Source of the DNA: Nostoc sp. NOS(2021)
Lineage (GTDB): Bacteria; Cyanobacteriota; Cyanobacteriia; Cyanobacteriales; Nostocaceae
Assembly (NCBI RefSeq): GCF_017115025.1
Contig: NZ_JABXKM010000143.1
Coordinates: 1-52,666, forward strand
DNA length: 52,666 bases
Direction of reading: 5' to 3'
In this document: positions 18,737 to 27,967 of the stretch, piece by piece
Layout of the letters: each line of letters starts with the position of its first letter
Position numbering within the stretch: the first letter of the stretch is position 1
The notes under the pieces: model-generated
Seen by the model: only the letters and a program-made list of their open reading frames with translations
What the model was told of the DNA's origin: nothing
Databases searched by the model: none
Made by a program: the position numbers and the translations under genes

Positions 18737-20002
18737 ATGAAACACCAAACAACCTCCCCTTGGACATTCATCCCCACCTTATATTTCACCTCCGGCATAC
18801 CTTACATCATCATCAACACAGTTTCCGTAATCTTTTACAAAAAACTCGGAATAGATAACGCTCAAATTGCCTTGTGGACAAGTTTTCTCTATCTCCCTTG
18901 GGTCATCAAAATGTTTTGGGGCCCAATTGTCGATATTTACTCTACCAAACGTCAATGGATACTTTATACCCAATTTGCCATGTTCTGCTGCTTGGGTTTG
19001 ATAGCCTTCTCCTTACAACTGCCAAATTTCTTTTTCATCTCACTCGCAGCATTAACAATAGGAGCATTTATTTCTGCAACTTATGACATTGCTACAGATG
19101 GCTTCTACCTCCTCGCCTTATCTCCAGAACAACAAGCCTTCTTTGTTGGTATTCGCTCACTATTTTATAGAATGGCTGTCATTTTTGGCTCAGGAATATT
19201 AGTAGTCTTAGCAGGTCAGCTTGAAGTATCTCTCAATAATATTCCTTTAAGCTGGACTATAGCTATTGGCTTCTCAGCTTTAATTTTAGCAATCCTGTTT
19301 ATTTCCCATCGCCTAATTTTACCCTTACCTGAATCAGATAACCAACGACAAATACAAGCTAGGGAAAATATACCTTTTTGGTCAATTATTAGCTCATATT
19401 TTGCTCAGAATAAAATTATAAATATTTTAGCCTTTATCTTGCTTTACAGACTGGGCGAAGCAATGCTTGTGAAAATAGCTTCTTTATTTTTATTAGACAA
19501 ACTAGAAGTAGGGGGCTTAGGGCTATCAACATCAGATGTCGGATTAGTCTACGGTACATTTGGGGTAATATCCCTAATTTGCGGAGGAATTTTAGGAGGC
19601 TTGCTAATTTCTAAATATGGATTAAAAAAATGTCTGTTTCCTATGGCTTTAGCATTGAATTTACCTGATATATTTTATGTGTATATGGCTTATACAAAAC
19701 CTTCGTTGACATTAGTGTATCCCTTGGTTTCCTTGGAGCAATTTGGGTATGGTTTTGGTTTTACAGCTTTTAGTGTTTATTTAATGTATATTTGCCAAGG
19801 CGAATATAAAACTTCTCATTTTGCCATCTCTACTGGCATCATGGCTTTAGGAATGATGTTACCCGGATTAATTAGCGGTTATCTGCAAAAAACTTTTGGC
19901 TATCCATTATTTTTTGTCTTGGTTTGTTTACTAACCATTCCTGGGATGATTGCTATATTTTTTATACCTTTAAAAGAAGAACCGAAGCGTCATAATAATT
20001 AA
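18737..20002 (+). CDS. MFS permease, AmpG-like
   Basis: A 421-residue protein with about twelve hydrophobic segments. The N-terminal LYFTSGIPYIIINTVSVIFYKKLGI followed by ALWTSFLYLPWVIKMFWGPIVD, and ATYDIATDGFYL in the third to fourth helix region, are the pattern of AmpG/acetyl-CoA-transporter-like MFS members, which in bacteria take up muropeptides. The gene ends 14 bases before a BadF/BcrA-type sugar kinase, supporting import and phosphorylation of a cell-wall amino sugar. The exact substrate is inferred, not shown. Confidence 0.75.
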   Translation: MKHQTTSPWTFIPTLYFTSGIPYIIINTVSVIFYKKLGIDNAQIALWTSFLYLPWVIKMFWGPIVDIYSTKRQWILYTQFAMFCCLGLIAFSLQLPNFFFISLAALTIGAFISATYDIATDGFYLLALSPEQQAFFVGIRSLFYRMAVIFGSGILVVLAGQLEVSLNNIPLSWTIAIGFSALILAILFISHRLILPLPESDNQRQIQARENIPFWSIISSYFAQNKIINILAFILLYRLGEAMLVKIASLFLLDKLEVGGLGLSTSDVGLVYGTFGVISLICGGILGGLLISKYGLKKCLFPMALALNLPDIFYVYMAYTKPSLTLVYPLVSLEQFGYGFGFTAFSVYLMYICQGEYKTSHFAISTGIMALGMMLPGLISGYLQKTFGYPLFFVLVCLLTIPGMIAIFFIPLKEEPKRHNN

Positions 20003-20016
20003 TATTATTACAGAAC

Positions 20017-20976
20017 ATGAGTTATGTTTTAGGAATAGATGGCGGCGGTAGCAAGACTGTTTGTGTCTTAATGAATGATTTGCGTCAAGTGCTAGGTCGT
20101 GGTGAAGCGGGCACATCTAATTATCAGACTATAGGTATCGAAGCAACTTTACAATCTATTCAATCTGCAATTCATCATGCGGTTGAGGCAACAATAATTA
20201 CAAATACTGTGAATATTGATGCGATATGTCTGGGTTTAGCGGGTGTAGGTCGTACAGCAGATATCGAAGCAGTAAAAGGTTTAGTACAAGAGTTGCAAAA
20301 TAGCAAATCTCTACCTATTACTTGGGCATTACAGCCAGCGAATATTATAATTGTTAACGATGCTTTAATTGCTTTAGTTGGTGGAATTGGTCAGCCAGTA
20401 GGAATTGTGGTTGCAGCAGGTACTGGTTCGATAGTTTTCGGGCGAAATCATCAGGGACATACCAAGCGAGTCGGCGGATGGGGGTATATTTTAGGAGATG
20501 AAGGTAGCGCCTATAAAATTGCGATCGCTGGGATGAATGCAGCATTAAAATCTTATGATGGTCGTGAGATGCCAACGAGTTTGGTAGAGGGTTTCAAACA
20601 GCATCTTGGTTTGACAAGTATAGAAGATTTAATAGAATTAATATATCGGCGAGGATGGGGAGTTAAACAGATAGCTGCTTTAGCACCAGTTGTAGATTTG
20701 GCAGCAGCTTCAGGTGATATAGTAGCGAATATGATAATTGACGATGCTGTAAAAGAGTTAGTAAAAGCTACATCTACAGTAATTGATGCAATTTTTAATG
20801 CTGACTCACTTTTAGAAGTAGTCACCACGGGAAGTGTGTGGCGCGGTAGATGCAAGATGCATGAAAGATTTACAGCATCAATTGTTAAGAAGTTTCCTGA
20901 AGTAAAGGTGATTTTTCCGAGGTATGAACCTGCTTACGGTGCTGGTTTGTTGGCGTTGCAGACAACTCAAAATTGA
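20017..20976 (+). CDS. BadF/BadG/BcrA/BcrD-type ATPase, N-acetylglucosamine kinase-like
   Basis: A 319-residue ASKHA-fold kinase. The phosphate-1 motif GIDGGGSKTVCVL is at residues 6-18, VNDALIALVGG about 112-122, VAAGTGSIVFG about 130-140, and GGWGYILGDEGSAY about 151-164. These blocks match GlcNAc kinase/MurNAc-type kinases in the BadF/BcrA family. Expected reaction: ATP-dependent phosphorylation of an amino sugar in the cytoplasm. It is tightly linked to the AmpG-like permease, so a peptidoglycan-recycling role is likely. Confidence 0.8.
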   Translation: MSYVLGIDGGGSKTVCVLMNDLRQVLGRGEAGTSNYQTIGIEATLQSIQSAIHHAVEATIITNTVNIDAICLGLAGVGRTADIEAVKGLVQELQNSKSLPITWALQPANIIIVNDALIALVGGIGQPVGIVVAAGTGSIVFGRNHQGHTKRVGGWGYILGDEGSAYKIAIAGMNAALKSYDGREMPTSLVEGFKQHLGLTSIEDLIELIYRRGWGVKQIAALAPVVDLAAASGDIVANMIIDDAVKELVKATSTVIDAIFNADSLLEVVTTGSVWRGRCKMHERFTASIVKKFPEVKVIFPRYEPAYGAGLLALQTTQN

Positions 20977-21002
20977 CGTGAAGAAAGCAATAATAGGAGT
21001 TT

Positions 21003-21773
21003 TCAGTCTGCAAATATGCGCCCTAAGAAAGTTACTATTTCAGACCAAGCAGAGGTGGTAGCACTAGAATCATAACGATAACCGTCGTCGCGCATGAATG
21101 TATGTTCTGCTTCATACAAGAAAACTTGGTGAGGGATGTTAGCATTCTCAATTGATTTTATTATGGTTTGGCGATCGCTATCTGGGATATGAGGATCAAG
21201 AGTACCGAATACCATTAGCATCTCGCCTTTGATTTCACTTACCCGCTCGATTGTATCGGCTACCTCTTTACCCAGTTTGCCACTGGGAATACCAGTCGGG
21301 TAACAGCAGACGCAAGCCCGAATTTCGCTTTTAAATGCGGCGCGGAAAGCTAAATGTCCACCAATACAAAAGCCGAGAGTGCCTATTTGATTTGGAGAAA
21401 CCGCACTCTCTGTTTTCAGAAATTCAATCACAGCCAGGCAATCGGCATCATAATCAGCTACCGAGGTTCGACGAGCATCGTCATTTCCGCGCATCCGTCC
21501 GAGATCGTCTGGCTCAATTACTAAACCAACTGGCTCAATTCGGTGAAAAATTTCTGGGGCTGCTACTACATAGCCGTATCCTGCTAAGTAGTTAGCTAGA
21601 CGAATTATTGGATCACCTAACTGATAAATATCACTGTAGAAGACAATACCAGGGTATTTTCCGGCTGCTTTGGGAGCCGCTACATAAACACGCATTAAGC
21701 TGCCATCTACTCGTAACTCAATATTGCGCTTAGTGATTTGCACTTTTTTGTCTCCGTGTATTGCCGAAGGCAT
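21003..21773 (-). CDS. Dienelactone hydrolase family protein
   Basis: An alpha/beta hydrolase of 256 residues. The nucleophile is a cysteine in GFCIGGHLAF (about 152-161), as in true dienelactone hydrolases. The acid is in FGTLDPHIP (about 203) and the histidine in YEAEHTFMRD (about 235). Such enzymes open dienelactones or related cyclic esters, but many cyanobacterial homologues have unknown substrates. The upstream region (21781-21901) is copied downstream of the McrBC-like genes. Confidence 0.88.
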   Translation of the reverse strand: MPSAIHGDKKVQITKRNIELRVDGSLMRVYVAAPKAAGKYPGIVFYSDIYQLGDPIIRLANYLAGYGYVVAAPEIFHRIEPVGLVIEPDDLGRMRGNDDARRTSVADYDADCLAVIEFLKTESAVSPNQIGTLGFCIGGHLAFRAAFKSEIRACVCCYPTGIPSGKLGKEVADTIERVSEIKGEMLMVFGTLDPHIPDSDRQTIIKSIENANIPHQVFLYEAEHTFMRDDGYRYDSSATTSAWSEIVTFLGRIFAD

Positions 21774-21780
21774 TCATCCG

Positions 21781-21901
21781 CATCTACACAATACCCGAAG
21801 TTTTGCCAGCATCCGGTTACTTTCAACCCACAATTTGGCGTTCTTCTGCCAGTGAAAGTTTGTTGCGATCGCCTTAATCCAGCCGTTATCTTAGCGACAG
21901 T
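21781..21901. repeat. Direct repeat flanking the McrBC-like module, left copy
   Basis: It starts CATCTACACAATACCCGAAG and runs through CATCCGGTTACTTTCAACCC to the TTAGCGA block. It corresponds to 25859-26006, with one insertion of about 27 bases in the right copy. The left copy is the region just upstream of the dienelactone hydrolase gene. The remaining bases to 22111 contain HIP1 sites, a GCAGAGGCGCAGAGGACACAGAG-class repeat near 21990-22020, and the AT-rich leader of the next gene. Confidence 0.8.
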
Positions 21902-22111
21902 AGGCTATCCCTCTTTGTTTATTAGCGTTACAAAGGTTAGCAGGGGAAGCGGAATGAAAAAGCGATCGCATTTTCACAAATTTTTTACGAACCGCAGAGG
22001 CGCAGAGGACACAGAGAGGTTAAGAGTGCGATCGCATTTCTAAAGCAGTCAAGTAGTTGTATTTGGTGTAATATGTCACAATAATAATTTTAGTTATCGT
22101 TATCAGGCCAA

Positions 22112-24226
22112 ATGACAGAAGTTTTTGTAAATCCAGAATGCCCATTTTCATTAAAAAGTTTTGACCTTCTTACACAATTAAAAAATAATTCAAGTAAAAT
22201 AGATTTGTATTTAAAACACGAAAAAGATTTTAAAAGGTATATTGAACAGCCATTTCAGCAGCTATGCCAGCTTACTATTGCTCAATTATCAGGTGAAATA
22301 ATAAAATTAATTAATATAGAAATTGATTTATCTCTTGATTTAGATATTCCTTTTTTTGAGTATAATTTATTCTCAAAAAAAATGGAAATTAATTTCAATA
22401 ATGCTCACTTTTTTATACGGATTATACAAAACGGTTTATGGTTTGGTTTATATATCTCTGAGAGAAGTGTTAACAGACAAAAATTTATTAAAAACATCCA
22501 AAATAATACAACACTTAAAGAAATTATTCTCCAGAATACTCGACTAACTGATAATGTCTCTTTCTTTTCTGAGTCTAGTCAACATATTAGTACAATTAAT
22601 CCTTTAGCTGACTGGTTGAAAATTGTAGCTCGACAAAAGAGTGCTACTAAGTGTATTCAAGTTACTAAATATATTGGATATGACAAAGTATTAACTTTTG
22701 ACTATCAACAGCTAACTAATGAAATAAAACAGCTGTTTGAAGGAATTTTTCCTTTATTTTTGGTGGCAACGTGTGATAAACCAATTACAGCAATTGAAGA
22801 ATACTTAGATCAAACTAATATACAATATGCTAAATATTACTGCCAACAAGGAGTGAAAAAATATCAAGAGGAAAACCATCAAGATGCTATTCAACTATTT
22901 GACTTCGCTTTAGAACAAGCTCCCAATTTAGCTGATGCTTATCGATATCGAGGAAAAGTAAAAGCTAAATTAGAATATACTGACGATTCTATATCTGACT
23001 ATAATTATTTACTACTTATTCAACCTAAAAATTATGAAATTTACGATGAGCGAGGTCAGATTTACTATAAACTTGAAAATTACGATAAAGCCATTGATGA
23101 TTATGACCAATCTTTACATATTAATCCTAACTTCGCTTTAGGCTATTACCATCGAGGACTTACCTACTTAAAACTTAAAAATCAGCAAAAAGCTCTTGAG
23201 GATTTATGCAGAGCTACAGAATTATTTTACAAGGAAAAAGATGTGGATAATTACGAAGAAGCGCAGCGTATCCTCAAAACTATTTATCCAGACTATTCTG
23301 AACCTTTGTTTACAGAGATTAATCAAAATATCTGCTCTAAAGGTCTGCGTATTTCTAAAAGTATCTTGCGACGCTACCACTTAGCTCTGAAGACCAGAAA
23401 ATTTGTAATTCTTTCAGGAACTAGCGGGACTGGCAAGACTTGGCTTACCAAAGCTTATGCTGAGGTAGTAGCGGCTGAATACCTTTTAGTTCCTGTGGCT
23501 CCTAATTGGACTACTAACGAGGATTTACTCGGCTACTTCAATCCAATGGACAAAGAATACCATTACACTGCGTTTAGTCATTTTTTAGAAAAAGCGGCTC
23601 AAGAGTATGAGCAAGCTCAAACAGAAAAACGCACCCCTAGACCTTACCATTTAATCTTGGATGAAATGAACTTAGCACGGGTAGAGTATTACTTTGCCAA
23701 GTTTCTCTCAGTGATGGAAGTTAGGATGCGTGAAGGACTAGCCCAAATTGAACTTGCATCCGAGAAACAAGTTTTGTTACCACCTAACCTTTACTTTGTT
23801 GGCACAGTCAATGTAGACGAAACTACTCACAATTTTGCTGACAAAGTTTATGATCGAGCGCAAATGATAGAACTTGAGGTTTGCCGTAATGATTTATTTG
23901 AGCATTTGGGTGAAGTTGACTATCGTGAAATTTTAATGGAAGTTTGGGATAAACTGCACCTAGTAACCCCATTTGCTTTTCGTGTTTTAGATGAAATCAA
24001 TAACTATGTGAATGAAGCTAAAGTTTTGGGTATATCTTGGGAAGAAGCTTTAGATGAACAGCTGTTACAGAAAATTTTGCCCAAACTTAAAGGTGCTGAT
24101 GATAGGGTGGGAGAAGCCCTTAAGGCATTTGTTGATATTGCTGAAAATAAATTTCATCTCAGCCACGCTAAAGCTAGCAAAATGCTAAAAACATTTGAAC
24201 AATATGGATTTACCTCCTACTTCTAA
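22112..24226 (+). CDS. McrB-like AAA+ ATPase with N-terminal DUF2461-like and TPR domains
   Basis: A 704-residue protein in three parts. Residues 1-230 are AT-rich in DNA and show SFDLLTQLKNNSS and IEQPFQQLCQL, which I compare tentatively to DUF2461. Residues 239-393 hold about four TPR units (AYRYRGKVKAKL, IYDERGQIYYKL, LGYYHRGLTYLKL). The C-terminal third is an McrB-type AAA+ motor: Walker A GTSGTGKT 436-443, Walker B LILDEMN 514-520, and GTVNVDETTHNFADKVYDRA near 563-582, a sensor region of McrB relatives. The stop overlaps a PD-(D/E)XK partner by 23 bases. McrBC systems cut modified DNA, so an anti-phage role is likely; the target is unknown. Confidence 0.85.
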   Translation: MTEVFVNPECPFSLKSFDLLTQLKNNSSKIDLYLKHEKDFKRYIEQPFQQLCQLTIAQLSGEIIKLINIEIDLSLDLDIPFFEYNLFSKKMEINFNNAHFFIRIIQNGLWFGLYISERSVNRQKFIKNIQNNTTLKEIILQNTRLTDNVSFFSESSQHISTINPLADWLKIVARQKSATKCIQVTKYIGYDKVLTFDYQQLTNEIKQLFEGIFPLFLVATCDKPITAIEEYLDQTNIQYAKYYCQQGVKKYQEENHQDAIQLFDFALEQAPNLADAYRYRGKVKAKLEYTDDSISDYNYLLLIQPKNYEIYDERGQIYYKLENYDKAIDDYDQSLHINPNFALGYYHRGLTYLKLKNQQKALEDLCRATELFYKEKDVDNYEEAQRILKTIYPDYSEPLFTEINQNICSKGLRISKSILRRYHLALKTRKFVILSGTSGTGKTWLTKAYAEVVAAEYLLVPVAPNWTTNEDLLGYFNPMDKEYHYTAFSHFLEKAAQEYEQAQTEKRTPRPYHLILDEMNLARVEYYFAKFLSVMEVRMREGLAQIELASEKQVLLPPNLYFVGTVNVDETTHNFADKVYDRAQMIELEVCRNDLFEHLGEVDYREILMEVWDKLHLVTPFAFRVLDEINNYVNEAKVLGISWEEALDEQLLQKILPKLKGADDRVGEALKAFVDIAENKFHLSHAKASKMLKTFEQYGFTSYF

Positions 24227-25787
24227 ACTAAGTTTTCTTAGCCGCGAAGGCGAGATTATAGAGGCTCCAGGTGAGTGGCAACCTGCTTGGCTGGAAGTTC
24301 ATGTGCCTCAAGAAAAATTACAACAAATACGGCTTTGGCTTCAAGATAAAAAACTCCCACTCTTGGTAATGGATTTGAGTGGAAAGTTTCGAGTACTAGC
24401 TGAGTGGCCTCGCTCAAACCCTGGCTACTACCGACTGCGACTTGAGTATCAAAATGAGATTGAGGAACAGACAATTGCGGTTTGGCCTCAGAAAATTAGT
24501 CGTGAAGCTTTTGCTCAGATGCTAGAGGATCTCGATTCTCGTCTGCCAACCTCAGTAGCGATAAGCTTACAGCGTACCGGGGCTTTAGCTGGTCTGAAAT
24601 TACCACAACTAGGCGAAACTACTTTAGCTCAGGAATTAGTTCGCTTACGTCGAGCTATTAATGGCACAGGCAAAAGACCAGGACTGAGTAAGATTTTGAG
24701 TCAACTTGCTCGCAATCCTCATCAAATCCTCAAAACTAATGAAATTTGGGTTCGGCAAGATCAAGTCCGCAGACCTCCTCTTGGTGGGCTAGTTCAGGCT
24801 TTTTTTCGAGGGCATAACTTGGATGTGAGTGGAAGACCGATTCGCGTACCGGATGTCCGAGTTGAGCATACTGTTGATGTTTACGAGAACCAGTTGATTA
24901 GGTTATTTTTCGAGCTTGTAAATCAGAGACTTAGACGAATTCGGCAAGCTGTTGAAGCTGACCGTAAAGGTAAGCCTTTGGAAGAGATTAAGTCTCTGTT
25001 TTACCAATTAAAAAAGGCTCGTCAACAAGCAGCTTTTCTGGATGAGGTCAGCCAGCCTAAATATTTGCCCAATCAAATTACGATGGTTTTGTTAAACCGT
25101 CCACTTTACCATGCTGCTTTGGAAGGCTATCTGGAATTTATCAGAAGTCCTGCTGTGCGTTTGGATGATTCAGACCTTGATGCACCTTTGGAGAATCTCT
25201 ACAAACTTTACCAAATTTGGGGAACTTTGTGGATAATTGCAACGCTACTGGAAGTAGCCATACACAAAGGATACCAAGTTGAAACCCAGTGTTTAGTTGC
25301 TAGGGATAAAACGGGAGTCTACGTCAGAATTTTACCCAATGGACAACCAGCATTAGTTTTAATTCACCCGCAACACAAGACAAAAATTAAGTTAATTCCT
25401 GAACGAAGCTATGGCAAAGATGGAGAACTGCAAAGCGCCAGCGTTACATTAATTCCTGATGTAGCAGTAGAGATCAAACTAGCTAATGGCTCTCAACAAG
25501 TTTATTTATTTGATCCCAAGTACAAACTTGAGAGTGAGTCACAGGAAAACACAAGCAATGAAGGAAAGCCTAAAAGTGCTGATATTCAGAAGATGCACAC
25601 TTACCATGACGCTATCCAAAACAGAGAAGGTAGGCAAGTAGTTAATTATGCTGCGATTATTTACCCTGGCTCCTATGTATCTCATTCCAACGCTGAAATT
25701 GAGGCTCTTCCAGCTTATCCTGGGGCTGAAAGTATCCTACAGGAGCATCTGCGTCGCGTGCTAAATAAAGCCCTCGAAGTTTCCTGA
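24204..25787 (+). CDS. DUF2357/McrC-like nuclease subunit, PD-(D/E)XK
   Basis: A 527-residue partner of the preceding ATPase. The N-terminal two thirds fit the DUF2357 pattern (VEHTVDVYENQLIRLFFELV at about 216-235). The C-terminal third is a restriction-endonuclease-like domain: Asp419 in LIPDVAVEI, Asp437 and Lys439 in YLFDPKYKL (the D-x-K motif), then DIQKMHTYHDAI with Lys463 and Tyr467. ATG 24204 gives a 23-base overlap with the upstream gene; a TTG three codons earlier is less likely. Together the genes resemble a type IV McrBC-like restriction module. No methyltransferase is nearby, consistent with a modification-dependent enzyme. Confidence 0.85.
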   Translation: MDLPPTSKLSFLSREGEIIEAPGEWQPAWLEVHVPQEKLQQIRLWLQDKKLPLLVMDLSGKFRVLAEWPRSNPGYYRLRLEYQNEIEEQTIAVWPQKISREAFAQMLEDLDSRLPTSVAISLQRTGALAGLKLPQLGETTLAQELVRLRRAINGTGKRPGLSKILSQLARNPHQILKTNEIWVRQDQVRRPPLGGLVQAFFRGHNLDVSGRPIRVPDVRVEHTVDVYENQLIRLFFELVNQRLRRIRQAVEADRKGKPLEEIKSLFYQLKKARQQAAFLDEVSQPKYLPNQITMVLLNRPLYHAALEGYLEFIRSPAVRLDDSDLDAPLENLYKLYQIWGTLWIIATLLEVAIHKGYQVETQCLVARDKTGVYVRILPNGQPALVLIHPQHKTKIKLIPERSYGKDGELQSASVTLIPDVAVEIKLANGSQQVYLFDPKYKLESESQENTSNEGKPKSADIQKMHTYHDAIQNREGRQVVNYAAIIYPGSYVSHSNAEIEALPAYPGAESILQEHLRRVLNKALEVS

Positions 25788-25858
25788 CAATAAACCATCT
25801 GGACTTGTGATGTCGGACTTGACGAACCCGGCAAATGCATTCATGGCATAAATCAGAT

Positions 25859-26006
25859 CATCTACAAAATACCCGAAGTTTTTCTACCATCCGGTTACTT
25901 TCAACCCACAATTTGCCTTTCTTTTACCATCACTACGATCGCTTAATATCCCTAGTCAAAGTTTGTTGCGATCGCCTTAATACATACACCCGTTACCTTA
26001 GCGAGG
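25859..26006. repeat. Direct repeat flanking the McrBC-like module, right copy
   Basis: Aligns to 21781-21901 in the same orientation. Shared blocks are ATACCCGAAGTTTT, ATCCGGTTACTTTCAACCCA and AAAGTTTGTTGCGATCGCCT; the right copy has about 27 extra bases between the second and third blocks. The rest of 25788-26215 holds no gene I can support. Confidence 0.8.
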
Positions 26007-26215
26007 TAAACTAGTTAAAACTCACACCAATAATTAGTAAAGGGGATAGATGACATTCACTTGTGGCGAAGCACCCATCCCCGAATAGCTGCCCAGATGA
26101 TCAACCTGGAATCTATAGTCCGGTATCTAATCATCCAAGTATCGTCCGAGATATGTCGATTGTCACTGGGATAGATACTGATTTACAAGATATCTACGAA
26201 AAGATAGTTACACAA

Positions 26216-27487
26216 TTACTTTTGTTCACCCCTTCTTCCATCCCCCATCGCCAACAGCGCCGTCCCGTAAGCCGCTTCTGTATATACTGACGCTACTACA
26301 GGAATCTGCAAATGACGCGCCCTAATTGCAGTCCAAGTGTCATTTACCGCACCACCTCCAGCAGTATAAACACGGCTCAACTTGTCTGCTCCCATTTGTT
26401 GCAATAATTCATACCCTCGCGTTTCTATGCGGGCAATGCTTTCTAACAACCCATACAAAAATTCCACTGGGTTATCTGGGCGTGGTTCCAATCGTGGGGG
26501 TAAATTGGGATCGTTAATGGGGAAGCGATCGCCTACCTTCAACAACGGATAATAATCTAACTCGCTGGCTTTTGATGCATCAATCTCACGGCTAAGGCTT
26601 TCTAACTCAGCGTTTGTGAAAAATTGCTTAAGCACTGCACCCCCAGTATTAGAAGCACCACCAGTCAGCCACAAATCACCCAGGCGATGGCTGTAAATTC
26701 CATATCGCGCATCCTCTATGCGGGTACGACTTAACAACTTTAGTACCAACGTTGAACCAAGGGAAGTCACGGCTTCACCAGGTAATTTTGCGCCACTGGC
26801 GAGAAAAGCCGCAATACTATCAGTTGTACCAGCGCATACCAAACAATCACTGCGTAAACCGAACTTATCCGCAATTTCAGGGCGCAATTGGGCAATCGGA
26901 GTCCCAGGAGTTAAAACTTTGGGTAGCTGAATCGGTATTTGCAACTTTTCTAGCCATTCTGGGTATTTCAACTCTTCCACGTCATAACCCAGCTTTAAAG
27001 CATTATGGTAATCGCTAATACCCAACTGACCATGTAGGAGAAACGCCAGCCAATCTGCTTGATGCAGGAAATATCTAGCTTCACTAAAAGAGGGTAATTG
27101 CCTCATCCACATCAATTTGGCCAGGCTGGAGGTGGCACTCAACACGGTATGATTGGGGGGTGCGATACTCCTCAAATGCTCTAGCACCAATGATCCCCGC
27201 GCATCGTTGTACAGCAATGGTGCATCTGTTGGATTGCCAGCAGCATCGACCAGCAAGACGGTGGAAGAAGTACCATTAATTGCGATCGCTTTAATTTCTC
27301 GCCGCAATTCTTCAGGTATTTGTTCCACCAGCACAAACAAAGCCTCCTGCCAAAAACTTGGCGTAACAGCCGCTGGTGAGTCCTGGAAGGGATATCGCAC
27401 CTCAGCTTGAATATAAGAAGCTTCCTCGTCAATCACCACACCGCGTGCGCCAGATGTGCCGAAGTCGATACCCAGATATAAATTCAT
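26216..27487 (-). CDS. FGGY carbohydrate kinase, probable D-ribulose kinase
   Basis: A 423-residue FGGY-family kinase. The N-terminal phosphate loop is LGIDFGTSGARG (residues 4-15), AINGTSSTVLLVD follows at about 69-81, the substrate-side YNDAR motif is near 93, CAGTTDSIAAF about 212-222, and the adenosine motif TAGGGAVNDTW about 380-390. The compact length and sequence style match the cyanobacterial/plant group characterised as D-ribulose kinase (Synechococcus SePSK, plant XK-1) rather than 500-residue xylulokinases. That assignment is from memory of the family. Confidence 0.82.
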   Translation of the reverse strand: MNLYLGIDFGTSGARGVVIDEEASYIQAEVRYPFQDSPAAVTPSFWQEALFVLVEQIPEELRREIKAIAINGTSSTVLLVDAAGNPTDAPLLYNDARGSLVLEHLRSIAPPNHTVLSATSSLAKLMWMRQLPSFSEARYFLHQADWLAFLLHGQLGISDYHNALKLGYDVEELKYPEWLEKLQIPIQLPKVLTPGTPIAQLRPEIADKFGLRSDCLVCAGTTDSIAAFLASGAKLPGEAVTSLGSTLVLKLLSRTRIEDARYGIYSHRLGDLWLTGGASNTGGAVLKQFFTNAELESLSREIDASKASELDYYPLLKVGDRFPINDPNLPPRLEPRPDNPVEFLYGLLESIARIETRGYELLQQMGADKLSRVYTAGGGAVNDTWTAIRARHLQIPVVASVYTEAAYGTALLAMGDGRRGEQK

Positions 27488-27644
27488 ATTTTTATAAATT
27501 TTTCTCAGGTCGAATAACTAACGACTACTGATTAATAACTGCTTTTGTTGCATCTTGTAACAAGATATTCCCCAATTCTGGCAAAACAAGGAAAAGTAGT
27601 AAACGAACTGTTCAAAATCTATTCAGGTTAGGAGGTTTTCAGCC

Positions 27645-27776
27645 ATGCCTATCTTAGATACTCTGTACATCGCTCAGATATCTTCCATCTCAGATACTCA
27701 AGTCTACATCGCTCTAGTTGTGGCGCTGATTCCAGGAGTTCTAGCTTGGCGATTAGCCACAGAACTTTACAAATAA
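27645..27776 (+). CDS. psaM: Photosystem I reaction centre subunit XII (PsaM)
   Basis: A 43-codon gene encoding a single-helix thylakoid protein of photosystem I. The C-terminal 31 residues, beginning SISDTQVYIALVVALIPG and ending WRLATELYK, are the PsaM sequence and form the membrane helix near the trimer contact. AGGAGG at 27630-27635 is nine bases before ATG 27645, a strong ribosome-binding site. The protein carries about twelve extra residues (LDTLYIAQISS) after MPI compared with the usual 30-31 residue PsaM. Confidence 0.93.
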   Translation: MPILDTLYIAQISSISDTQVYIALVVALIPGVLAWRLATELYK

Positions 27777-27967
27777 CGCTACGATGTGACACAGTTAAAA
27801 AGCTAATAATCCTGGCAGTACGGGGTGCAATTTCCAAACCTTATGGTTTTATACTATAAGTACTTAGAAACCTTGCACTTACGTAAGCCAGGTTATTTTT
27901 TAACTGGTGCAACACTTGTAGCTATTTCAAAAAAATGAAGTAATATGACAGCTAAGATCAAGCATTC

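Noticed and set aside
26063..26290. 75-codon plus-strand frame
   Set aside because: It runs into the antisense of the FGGY kinase gene and has no family features.
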